This document shows positions 12,401-22,000 of a DNA stretch of 64,000 nucleotides, one piece after another. The translations under genes were made by a program, and so were the position numbers. Every line of letters begins with the position of its first letter. Within the stretch, counting starts at the first letter, position 1. Source of the stretch: Typhlomys cinereus (lineage: Eukaryota; Chordata; Mammalia; Rodentia; Platacanthomyidae); assembly GCA_023101885.1 (NCBI GenBank), contig JALPQD010000303.1, positions 2,786,786-2,850,785 of the forward strand, written 5' to 3'. The notes under the pieces are model-generated. The model was given only the letters and a program-made list of their open reading frames with translations. It searched no databases and had not been told where the DNA came from.

Positions 12401-14338
12401 GCCTTTGAGCAGCTGCTTTGCCGCATATTCGGGGAGGATTTCATCTCCAAATTCAAAAGGCAACGGCCAGCAGCCTGGGTGGATCTGACCATTGCCTTCG
12501 AGGCCCGCAAACGCACGGCGGGCCCGCACCGTGCAGGAGCGCTCAACATCTCGCTGCCCTTCTCTTTCATTGACTTCTACCGCAAGCAGCGCGGCCACAA
12601 TGTTGAGACAGCTCTGCGCAGGAGCAGGTGTGCCCAGGGCCGGGGTCGGGCTTGCCCTTGTCCACCTCTATAAGGCAGGGTCACAGGTCCTGGGACATTC
12701 CACACACATCATGCCAACCGAAACAGCAGCAGAAGAGGGGGGGACTATGAGCATGGTGTGGGGGGAAGTCCACCAGGGTCAGGAATCCACAGCCCACACT
12801 GTACAATAGAATTGTAAAGGGATTTAAAAAAAAAAAGAATTGTAAAGGGATGTGGTACGGTGTGCCGAGTCTACTTTAGCCCTGACTGGCCCTGCCAGCC
12901 AATGCTCTTAGCTCCTCTATATTGAGGCAAAGGAAAGTGCCCCTGGTACCTCCACCTGGGATAGGAGTAGACTTCTCTCTGGAGGACCTGAAACAACTCC
13001 CTGGTAGCAAGGGAGGGAGTGAGGACCAGACTACACAGAGGGAAGCGCCTGGACTTTAACCCATGGCCTGTGCCCCCTCTACCACCTACAGTGTGAACTT
13101 CGTGAAGTGGTCCTCACAGGGGATGCTACGCATGTCGTGTGAGGCCATGAACGAGCTGTTTCAGCCGACGGTCAGTGGGATCATCCAGCACATAGGTGAG
13201 TCCCTGGGTGCATGCACCCAGATCCAGAAATTCCTCTCTGGTACCTGAAAACCACATATTCTTGCACTGGGGTGACCCTGACCCATCTGTACAATGGCAT
13301 AGTACACTGAATATGAAAGTCCTTTACAGTCCTGCCGGGTTAAAGAATCTCTGGTGCCTCGGTGTTTCTCCACTTATAAAATGAGGTAATAATACCGGGG
13401 TCCATCAGTACTGAATGAGCTCAGTGTCCAGTGTCCTACAGTGAAAATGAGTGTCTGACCTCTCACCATCCATGGGGCAGTGGTAAAGAGGTGGGAGGAG
13501 GGCGTTGGGGAGGCCTTGTAGACTGCCCAGAACCGTCAGTGAAGAACCTCAGTGGTTTCCATTAAATGCATTGTGATTACAAGTGGGGAGGGGAAGCACC
13601 AGTCACCATGAAATGCTGGCCTCAGCGACTCTTCTTTCTCTCCCCATCCCACCCCACCCTCCCACTCCCCTTCCTACCCCTGCAGAGATGCTGCTAGCCA
13701 GGCCAGAAGTAGAAGGTGTGAAGCTACTTTTCCTGGTGGGCGGTTTTGCTGAGTCAGCCGTGCTACAGCACGCCGTGCAGGCTGCATTGGGCACCCGTGG
13801 TCTGCGTGTTGTGGTTCCACACGATGTGAGCCTCACCATCCTCAAGGGAGCAGTGCTTTTTGGCCAAGCACCAGGCGTGGTTCGTGTGCGTCGCTCCCCA
13901 CTTACGTACGGCGTGGGAGTGCTCAACAGATTCGTGGCTGGCCACCACCCACCTGAGAAGCTGCTGGTTCGCGACGGGCGCCGCTGGTGCACAGATGTCT
14001 TTGAGCGCTTTGTGGCCGCAGAGCAGTCAGTAGCCCTGGGAGAAGAGGTGCGGCGCAGCTACTGCCCTGCACGCCCAGGTCAGCGGCGCGTGCTCATCAA
14101 TCTGTACTGCTGCGCTGCGGAAGATGCACGTTTCATCACTGACCCTGGCGTGCGGAAGTGCGGAGAGCTCAGTCTGGAGCTTGAGCCTGCAGAGAGCTGC
14201 GCCAGCAACACCGCATCCTCAGGACGCAGGGAGATCAGGGCGGCCATGCAGTTTGGCGACACGGAAATTAAGGTCACCGCTGTTGATGTCACTACCAACC
14301 GCTCTGTCCGTGCAACTATTGACTTTCTTTCCAACTAA
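2558..14338 (+). CDS. HSPA12B: HSPA12B, atypical HSP70 family member (12 coding exons)
   Basis: Encodes a 685-residue protein, close to the roughly 686 residues of mammalian HSPA12B. Coding exons: 2558-2600, 4237-4334, 5188-5312, 8514-8700, 8939-9043, 9259-9375, 10783-10957, 11730-11816, 12172-12276, 12369-12627, 13092-13195 and 13686-14338. All introns are GT-AG, phases join, and the frame stays open to TAA. The protein opens [15 protein letters not shown], then a Pro/Ser-rich leader. The split actin/HSP70-type ATPase core follows: phosphate-1 motif [11 protein letters not shown] (residues 64-74), phosphate-2 motif [11 protein letters not shown] (318-328) and adenosine motif [10 protein letters not shown] (483-492). 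The canonical C-terminal substrate-binding domain of HSP70 is absent, as is usual in this subfamily. From family knowledge, HSPA12B is a cytosolic, largely endothelial protein linked to angiogenesis. No frameshift or premature stop is seen. Confidence 0.96.
2748..2827. repeat. (TG)n followed by (GA)n microsatellite
   Basis: An alternating TG tract passes directly into an AG tract with minor AAA interruptions. Long reading frames across it are artefacts of the dinucleotide pattern. Confidence 0.95.
4237..4334 (+). CDS. HSPA12B: HSPA12B coding exon 2
   Basis: Preceded by a CTCTCCCCTACAG acceptor and followed by GTAAGC. Encodes the Pro/Ser-rich leader that includes [18 protein letters not shown] and ends in SQSP. 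It enters in phase 1 and leaves in phase 0. Confidence 0.95.
5188..5312 (+). CDS. HSPA12B: HSPA12B coding exon 3, phosphate-1 motif
   Basis: The acceptor is GACCTGCAG and the donor GTGAGG. Encodes KPEARAPQQ followed by the first nucleotide-binding loop [15 protein letters not shown], ending in IHMM plus two bases of an Arg codon completed in the next exon. Confidence 0.96.
5960..6482 (+). repeat. 523-nt uninterrupted homopurine (GGAA/GAAA) tract
   Basis: Every base from 5960 to 6482 is A or G on the plus strand. The left third is GGAA/GGA-rich and the right two thirds are mainly GAAA units with AG patches. It sits in the intron between HSPA12B coding exons 3 and 4. Such tracts can adopt triplex (H-DNA) forms and are unstable in length. 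Confidence 0.97.
6500..8030. repeat. Cluster of B1-like and B2-like SINEs
   Basis: B1-like segments lie near 6520-6640 and 7215-7325 (CTATAATCTCAACACTTGGGA and similar). An inverted B2-like copy near 6660-6945 ends in the reversed head GAGCCATCTCTCCAG. Direct B2-like copies lie near 6970-7200 and 7335-7615, the first beginning AAGCTGGAGAGATAGCTGAGTGG. An inverted B3-like copy is near 7865-8030. These are more diverged than the young CA-tailed copies elsewhere. Confidence 0.75.
8514..8700 (+). CDS. HSPA12B: HSPA12B coding exon 4
   Basis: The acceptor is CCTCTGCAG and the donor GTGAGC. Encodes the segment from [16 protein letters not shown] to [12 protein letters not shown], part of ATPase lobe I. 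It leaves in phase 0. Confidence 0.96.
8939..9043 (+). CDS. HSPA12B: HSPA12B coding exon 5
   Basis: The acceptor is CTTGTCAG and the donor GTGTGC. Encodes 35 residues, [15 protein letters not shown] to RFFKEHALQ, in phase 0 at both ends. Confidence 0.95.
9259..9375 (+). CDS. HSPA12B: HSPA12B coding exon 6
   Basis: The acceptor is CTGCTCCAG and the donor GTGAGC. Encodes 39 residues including [18 protein letters not shown], the HSP70-like 'TVPA' segment of lobe I. Phase 0 at both ends. Confidence 0.96.
10783..10957 (+). CDS. HSPA12B: HSPA12B coding exon 7
   Basis: The acceptor is CTATCCCAG and the donor GTGAGC. Encodes [20 protein letters not shown] through a Gly/Arg-rich loop ([17 protein letters not shown]). 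It leaves in phase 1. Confidence 0.95.
11730..11816 (+). CDS. HSPA12B: HSPA12B coding exon 8
   Basis: The acceptor is TAACCCCAG and the donor GTAAGA. Encodes the basic stretch [13 protein letters not shown] followed by [14 protein letters not shown]. Phase 1 at both ends. Confidence 0.95.
12172..12276 (+). CDS. HSPA12B: HSPA12B coding exon 9, phosphate-2 motif
   Basis: The acceptor is CTGCCGCAG and the donor GTGAGT. Encodes the second phosphate-binding loop [18 protein letters not shown]. The following intron is only 92 bp, the shortest in this gene. Confidence 0.96.
12369..12627 (+). CDS. HSPA12B: HSPA12B coding exon 10
   Basis: The acceptor is CCCTTTACAG and the donor GTGTGC. Encodes [20 protein letters not shown] through [20 protein letters not shown], ATPase lobe II. 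It leaves in phase 2. Confidence 0.96.
13092..13195 (+). CDS. HSPA12B: HSPA12B coding exon 11
   Basis: The acceptor is CACCTACAG and the donor GTGAGT. Encodes [20 protein letters not shown] to GIIQHI. It leaves in phase 1. Confidence 0.95.
13686..14338 (+). CDS. HSPA12B: HSPA12B last coding exon, adenosine motif to stop
   Basis: The acceptor is CCCCTGCAG after a long pyrimidine tract, and the exon reads to TAA at 14336-14338. Encodes about 216 residues, including the adenosine-binding motif [10 protein letters not shown] and the C-terminus [16 protein letters not shown]. The linker around [14 protein letters not shown] is the part I find most divergent from the family. Confidence 0.96.
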
Positions 14339-15040
14339 GGGTATTCTTTTGGTTCCCATTCAGGACCAAGGACTGTTGCTGGTCCCCACAGCAGTACCTC
14401 TTTCTACTCTGGGAGAAATGAGGTAGGGACACATGTACCTTCACTTTGGGATTAGAACTTGATCTGCTGTCTGGACCTCTGAAGAGTTCTTGCCAAGAAC
14501 TCCAGAAGAGGTTCAGAGAAACTTGAAAAAGGTCTGAAGAGTGTGACCACAGACAAATGCAGCAGAGGAGTAAACACTAGAAGCTGAACTTAAGAGTTGA
14601 GGGAAAGAGGCCAAGCAAAGTAGGCTGAGGACCCACAAGAACTAAGTTCAGGGCCTGAATCACTCCTTGAGCTTCAGCTGCCTTACAAGGAGGAGAATGA
14701 CAAGTAGACACTAGGACAGGTGTGAGAGCAACTTCCTGGATGTTTGACTGGGAACTGTGGAAGGGCAGTGGCTGGCTGCTGGGGAGGGCACTGCTATGAT
14801 GAAGGCGGTTTTGAAGAGACTTGGTAGCAGCATACTCAGGGAACCCAGGAGTAGCCTATGAACGACCCATTTGCCCCAAACTCCAGCCTTGGAAGGGCAC
14901 TGGGGAGGGAAGGAAGAACAGGATGTACCAGGGGTGGATCTAACTTTGCCATTAGGAAGTTCCCTGATCAACCATATGCCTCAGTTTCTCCTATCTAGGA
15001 ACTCACTCAAGTGACAATAAACATGTATGTTCAAGGAAAA
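14339..15040 (+). other. HSPA12B: HSPA12B 3' untranslated region
   Basis: Runs from the stop codon to just past the first AATAAA (15016-15021). No coding potential is seen. The cleavage point is inferred as 10-30 bases after the signal. Confidence 0.7.
15016..15021 (+). terminator. HSPA12B: Poly(A) signal of HSPA12B
   Basis: A canonical AATAAA hexamer in the sequence GACAATAAACATG. It is the first one after the HSPA12B stop codon and is followed by a GT-containing stretch. Listed as a terminator because no poly(A) type exists in the schema. Confidence 0.75.
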
Positions 15041-15351
15041 CTACAGCATTCTAGTACCAGAGTAAGGACCCTCACAGTGGGATAAGGGTTGGAGACATGA
15101 GCACATGGAGAAGGGGAAAAAGTTTGCTCCACAGATGTAAAGGAACTGGCTGCTTCAGCCCTGCCTAGCAACCTAATCAGAATTCAAAACTGCTCTGTGG
15201 CCCACTCCTCATCAGAATTCCAAATTAAGCAACTCATCTGGGACTAAGTGCTATTGAATCATGTAGTCCTCTGCTTTCCAGGTCCTTCCCTGGCCCACCT
15301 GGGAAGGATGGGACAGTCCTCCAGCCCCAGAGAACAAAATCTCTCAACTGA

Positions 15352-15901
15352 CCTCTGGTATCCACTGGAACTTTTATTTCTTAAGGGTTCCATCCCAATC
15401 AGTCATTTAAAAACCAAGTATCACAGACTTCAGGGACAGGGACTGGGAGCTGCCCCTCCCTCCCACTCACAGGGACAGCAGTAGGGAATAGAGAGGGGAG
15501 GGGAGGTGGCTGAGGCAAGACAGCAGCAGCAGTAATGGGGCATCAATGTCACAAAGCCACTCCCTCCTCTCCCAGATCCTGGCTAAAGCACTATGGCTGG
15601 GGGGAGGGGGGAATAAATAAGCCCCACCCCAGCTTCCCCTCCCCTCAGATAGCCTCCTTGGGGGCTCAACCCACTTCTTTCATCAGGAGACTGAGGCACA
15701 TGAGAAGAGGAAGTGGGAGGGGAAAACGAGAAGCAGGGTGACGGCAGGAATAAAGGCAGAAATAGGAGGCATGGTCAAGGCCCAGCCAGCCACGCCCGCC
15801 CTGGGAGGGGGGCAAGGAAGCCACACCATCACGCAGCATGTGGGGAGACAGGTGGAGTTTAAGGCTAAGAGGCCAGAGGCCGGCCACGGGGCCACAGGGC
15901 C
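15352..15901 (-). other. C20orf27: C20orf27 3' untranslated region
   Basis: Runs from the stop to just past the minus-strand AATAAA at 15378-15373. It contains C-rich and purine-rich stretches but no reading frame of note. The end is inferred from the signal. Confidence 0.7.
15373..15378 (-). terminator. C20orf27: Poly(A) signal of C20orf27
   Basis: TTTATT on the plus strand, i.e. AATAAA on the minus strand. It is the first canonical hexamer after the C20orf27 stop codon and lies about 350 bp from the opposing HSPA12B signal. Confidence 0.75.
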
Positions 15902-16002
15902 TCAGTCGAAGCCATGCCAGTCGCTGTGCTCCGAGTCGTACTCCAGCTCAGCGCCCACACACTTGACACCATCCAGCAGCATGGGTGTGCCGTGGTGCCG
16001 AT
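15902..16002 (-). CDS. C20orf27: C20orf27 last coding exon
   Basis: The acceptor is CTGCTTTGCAG. Encodes RHHGTPMLLDGVKCVGAELE to SEHSDWHGFD and TGA. Confidence 0.96.
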
Positions 16003-19000
16003 CTGCAAAGCAGGTGCCAATAGTTGGTATGCTCACTGTGCCCTGGCCCCACACAACCCCCCCCACACACCACTGGCTGGGGATTGGGGGGTTGGAACCA
16101 CTAGCCAGCTTCAAGGATCTCTTGAGGCCAGTCTTACTTCTCACTTCTTCCTCCCTCCAGCCAGACCCAGTTCTATTTACTCACCCATGACTCGGGCCTG
16201 CACCATCACCCGCACACAGACACCTGTGCCACCTTCACAAGCCAGCAGCATCTCCTCTTTGAGCACCCCCTCCTTGTGTGCCGAGTACTCGCACTTGATG
16301 CTGTAACCTGCCGAGGCACAGGGATGGGCAGGCCATCAGCACCCCATGGTTTCCCCATACTCTCCCCAACGCTCACAATTCCTCACGCAGGCAGGCTGAA
16401 CCTCTTAGAAAAGGGGGGGAAAGATGATTTTTTCGGAAGCCAGAAACTCATCCTCACACGCTGCACACTTTTCATTCTTCAGTGAGGTGAATATGCCTGT
16501 GGCCTGGGAGGCCAGCATGGCTAAACCAGGAGGTTCATGGTTCTACACAAAGGCAGGCAGTAAGAATGATGGAGAATAAGTTGGGGCAGGCAGGATGGGC
16601 TCATCAGAGGGTAGAGGCCTGAGGGGTGTTTGGTCTTTAGCAGGATAAGGTTATGAAGGAATAGAAGTAAGCACATGAAAACGAGGCTGCAGCTCACAGC
16701 AACTCTGAAACTGACATCCTAGCCTCGGCCAGCTTGGGGACTGGGAGTTAAACAGAATCTGAAGCCAACTGAGGAATCAGTCTGAAATCCAAGTGCTGGG
16801 ACTAGTGGGTGCTAGGAGTTAGCCACCCCAAGTTCCTTCAGCTCCTGCCTTTCTATCCAGGGAGAGGGAGAAACCAGTTCCTCAGGGGCTCCTATCTCAG
16901 GGGCCTTCCACTGAAAGTACCAGGAAGCACGGGGCAGGTGCAGCTGGTAGTGTAAGTTCATGAACTTCTTTCCAAAGATGGAGGCCTGGGGCCTGGGAGC
17001 TGTCATGCTGCCTCACTGCAAACTCATAAAGAGGTACCAAGTCCTTCACTTGCTGGGTTGTTTGTTCACCCTAGCTAAGCATTGGAAGGGAGAACCCCAC
17101 ATTCTTACTCCACTCACGACAGAGCTTCCCGGATGAGGGAAAACATCCAGCAGCCCAGGAAGGAACCTACCTTCCGGGATGGGCACAACGCTGAGGAGCT
17201 TGAGGTGCAAGCTGTGGACAGGCGCCTCACGAATGTCCTTGCTCAGCCTGTGTACTGGGGGCAGAGTGAAGGTAATCTCATACCTGTGTAGAATCTTCAG
17301 GAAGCCAACCTGTGCAGGAAGGGGAAGGGAAAGGCATCTTCACTGTTGCTTCCCCAGGGTTACCCCATCTGCTCTGCTGCTGTCTCGGTAGGCCTCAGCT
17401 TGCTTCCTTGGAGCCCAACCTCTGCTGTTACTCTTCAGTGGTTCTCGTGTGATGTTCCAGGCCCTTTGACAGAATCTCCTCCCTGATACCCAGCACAGTC
17501 CTCAGTGTTTATCTTAGAAGGCCCATAGGCTTCTCGTCAGTTTTATAGAGAACATGGAAGGCAGGAAATGATTGGCTGGAGGTCACTTTGTGTGACTATG
17601 TAAAAGAAGTACCCTCTAGACTTTTTGGTCACCCCTGTCAGATGTGGCACACAGTAGGAAATGAGCCCCACTCATAAGGGAAGGCTCAAAACTCCATAAA
17701 ACAGGCCATCCACCTTTCCTGACCACTTTCAGCACCCTCTAGACTCAATAGCCTGGGGTCAGGGAAGTTGGTCCCCTGAATAACTCATCTGGAGATACTA
17801 GGCAACATGATAGTACAGGATAAGGGATGGGACTGAATTAGCTAAATAAACAACAGAGGTGTGGGGGGGGTGTAGTTCAGTGGTAGAAGATGCACTTACT
17901 ACATGTGAATAAATACCAAAAAAGCACGCTAGACCAGACGCGACGGTCCACAGTGGGCCCGTGCGCCAAGCATCAATCACCTGAACTTGGGATCCTGACT
18001 GCTCCATTGGCCTGGCCATGGGTGCCTGTCTGCCTGCCTATTCAAAGATTCTGTGTGCCCAACGGCCTGTGCCCATGGCCCAAGCAATTACACTCTGCTT
18101 GGCAGTCAACAGTCCCCCTGGGATAGATACCGTCTTTGTGAGCTCTAGTGAGATGGCTGCTGAGAGAACGGTTGAGGGAAGGTCGGTTGACAGGATACAA
18201 GAATACATATTGTACTTCAACTCAGGTGGGCAAATATACTTCTACTCAGTTACAGTGACTGAAGGGTCCCCCCCTGGAGGCAGGTTAGAAATGGCTGCAA
18301 GGGCCTGTGAGCCTTCAGTTGGGACCAAGTTAATGTTATCACATGCTGTGGCTCACTTCATATGAACTCCCTCACATGCCATTACCAGGGTGTACGCTTC
18401 TCAAGGAGCTTTCTGAGCCAGATATGGCACTTTTACACCTGAAATCTCAGCATTTGGGAGATTGAAGCAGGAGCCTTACCACAATTTTGAGGTCAGCCTG
18501 GGGTAGTCTCAAAAAGGGGGATTAAAGTAGGGCCAGTATATGGCTCAGTTAGTGGAGTACTTTGCCTAGTACACATAAAACGCTGAGTTCAATCCCCAGC
18601 ACTGTATAAAATCAAGCCCAAGAGTATACACCTGTATACTAGGGAAGATGCAAGCAGATCAGACATTCAAGGTCGTCCATGGTTACACAGCAAGGACAGC
18701 TTGGGTTACTTGAGACCTTGTCTCAGAAAACATTTTACAACAGTTTCTAGTTATGCCTGTCAGTGACCCAATGGCCCAGAATTTGCCAGGGGAAATACTC
18801 ATAGAAGTACAAAAAAGACTCATCAGCGCCCTACTTATAACAGGAATCACCAGAATACAGGAACAGCTACATCAGTGATGATTTACATATTCTGGAATAC
18901 CAAAAAGATATACTATCCCACAGAAAATTACTTCCTGACAGTCAGCAGGAAATAGTTCACAAACAGAAGCAAGAAAAAAACAGAATGTCCATTGTAATTA

Positions 19001-22000
19001 ACCAGCTTTTTTTGAAGCAAAGTGTAAAAAGGGTAGAACAAAAATGATGCACATTAAACTATCAACCATGGTTATTACTGGGTACTATAACTGCAGTTAC
19101 TTTAACATTTAAACTGTTTTTTTTTCTTTTACAAGGGAAGAACTCAGATGGTTTTATCCCTCACAAAGTGATCATGGAGGGTCAAATCTGGCCAGAGTGG
19201 TTAAAGTATCCCTCAGGCATCAGTGTTACTCCCTCTGAAATGCTGCCGATGCTGCAGCAGGTACCCATGCACATGCAAGGACAGATATCCCTTACTGGAC
19301 TCGGCGGGACACAGTCACAAGGAGGGGTATTTGGGTAAGGAGAAAGTTTGTTGGGAAAAAGTCTCCCGGAGGAAGGGACAATGAGGTGAGGTAATAGAGG
19401 AGGAAAATAATAAAAATCCCACTGTAATTATAAATAATTAAAATTTTAAAAAATTTTAACCTTTTTGTTTTGGTTTGTTCCATTTATTCCCCTGGGAGAA
19501 ATGGTGGGCTATACAAGAGAGATGAAGATTTTAGAGTTGAAAGAAAAAACACAAACCTGGTACCCTACTACACAGAGTGACAAGCCATTGGAGTGGTCTC
19601 CATGGACTGGCCCTCTGCCCCTGCACAGGTACCCCTGCTCAACTCTCGATCCCTGGCTTACTAATGTCCTAAAGGCTTCAATTCCCATCTTCCCCAACCC
19701 AGCACCTCCAACACCTTTCTGCTCTTCCATGTAAATGCCAAACCCAGCATTTTTGAAAAGCTAAAGGATGGGCTGGGAGATACTGAGTTCAAATTCTAGA
19801 TCCCAAGTTTAAAAAAAATGCTAGGTGAAAATGGTGGTGGCCTGTACTTCGGACCCTGGAAGGCGGAGACTAGGAAACTCCAGAGAGCAAAGCAAAGAGG
19901 TAGTAGTGCAATCCAGGGTGATTCCCAAAGCAAAGTCACCCTTAGACCTTCACAGACACACACAGAGCCCTCTGATACACACACACACACACCAAAAAGA
20001 AAAAGAAAAAAGTGAAGAAGCTACATAGGTGTGTAATGTGTGGTCATGAGGAAGAGGTGCTCTAGCAAGTAGAAAATGTAATATAGGACCTACCATGTAC
20101 AGGGTTCTGGGTTCAGTTCCTAGTGACAAAAATAAAATGTGGATGATAAATATTACTACCAAGAACTTAAATCAAATCAACTAAAGAGTTGTCAAAGAGT
20201 AGAAAGTCATCCCTTATTTTCACCACCATTAGCATCACACCTGCATGCCCACCCTTCCATTTATACATCAACTATGTGGCATATGAACATTCTTCGCTGG
20301 AGCAAAGAAACATGGAGATGAACTACTCCAGGCCACAGAGCTGGATCAGCCTAAAGCTGACCACACTGAGGACCACAGCCTGCACGCCAGCCTTGGCTAG
20401 AGCCAGGGACAATGGCTCTGCTCATGTGACTCAAGTGCCATTTACCTAATTTATCTCCTCACTTCCTAGTTCACAGATAAGAAACCCAAACCCACGAAGG
20501 GACAAAGATGTGCCTGTGAACCCAGCCGAGGGAAGGGGACTGCTGTGTGGCATACTTCCTCTACAGCCATCTTAGACTTTGCCCCAGTCTGAACCACTCA
20601 CAACTCATGGGGCTTGGAAGGTTTCTGAAACTGACAAGCTTGGGAAGCTGAAAGGACTCCCTCCAGAATGAAGATCACTGCTGGAGAGAAGGAGCCTCTC
20701 CTGCCAGCCAAGTAGATGAAAGGAGGACTGCTAAGCAGTTGGAGCCCAGTTAGAAGACTCCTCAGAAGCTCAGTTAGTGGTTAAGTTAGATCTTGAAGGT
20801 GAGGAGGTTCTGGGGAATAAGCTGCCTTTGAATCATCCCTGCCCATGTCAGGAATCCTCACCCCTGACTCCTGTCAGTAAGCCCAACAAACTCGTTGGCT
20901 TATTGTTACTTTGATCTGTCATGGAAATCCTATCTAGGGTGAATAAACAATTGTGTGTGTCGGATATTCACACAGCATGGTGTTGTCTGCAGGATCATGA
21001 CAGATCAAGACGAGTTAGGAAGGAGAAGTTGTGTGACCCCTACTATAGATAATGAGACTTGCAACCAAGGTTAAACTCAGTGAAGGAGGAGCATCCATGG
21101 GCAAAGCCCTGTAGGCTTTTATTGTAGCCAGTATCTGTAAGGTCCCACTATCATGTCAAGGTGAGGGAAGAGCATCTCTGGGGGAAAATCCAAAGCAGAC
21201 TCCTGTAAGTAACCCAACAAATTTATTTATAATAGAACCGAAGATAGGCTGAGGAGGAGTGGGTGCACGGCCTCTTCATGGGTAATAAGAACAGTAATAG
21301 GGACAGTTTGACAGTGGAGCCTCTTGGCTATGCCTTCTTGGTATAGTGGTACTGCATGGGTCTTGTTATTGGTAGTGAGACGTGTAACTGGAGTTGAGTC
21401 ACCAGGAGATAGGTGTCTGCGGGGGGAATTCCAAATGGTAGTCATCATCTGTGTGGTATGGTGTGGCATGTCTGCTTCACAAGTGGGGTCCACCAAAGTA
21501 TAGAGATGCTTTAAGAATGGCTAACAGTCTATATACAGACATTGCAGTCACTGAAAGTAGTGTGTGAAGGACAAGGCATCAGTTAAGTGCCTGCAGAGGT
21601 TGCCTGGTATTGCTGTATGTTATAAGAAATGTGTCTGAGGCTGAGGCAGCTGCCCACAAGGAGCTTGGTTGTATGAAGGGGGAACAAAAAAAGGAGAGGG
21701 AGATGGTACTGCAGTCTGGGTGGGAAGCAATTAGAAAGTCGTCAGAAACAAGACAGCCCGGAGGACCCCTGTTAGAAAACCATAGGCGTGTTTGACATCA
21801 GGTATAATCTCCTCCAAGAAAACACAAGTAGAGCTGCCTGTAGGACCCGTGCTGTGGAGGGGTGGCGGCTGCAGGCTGTGAGGACAAGTGAGACCCTGCT
21901 GTGGAGGGGTGGTGGCTGCAGGCTGTGAGGCAAGACATGGCTGAAAGGTAAAAGTGGGAGATTTGAAGAAGCAAATGCTATACTTATTTTCTAGGGTCTA

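Noticed and set aside
16812..17006. A 64-codon minus-strand ORF with ATG in C20orf27 intron 3
   Set aside because: The frame has no recognisable domain, and C20orf27 exons join perfectly without it. It could be an alternative exon, but nothing in the sequence demands it.
21227..21496. An 89-codon minus-strand frame between LTR-like repeats, considered as a retroviral gene fragment
   Set aside because: I could not match any part of it to a retroviral motif. Without a profile search it stays unassigned.
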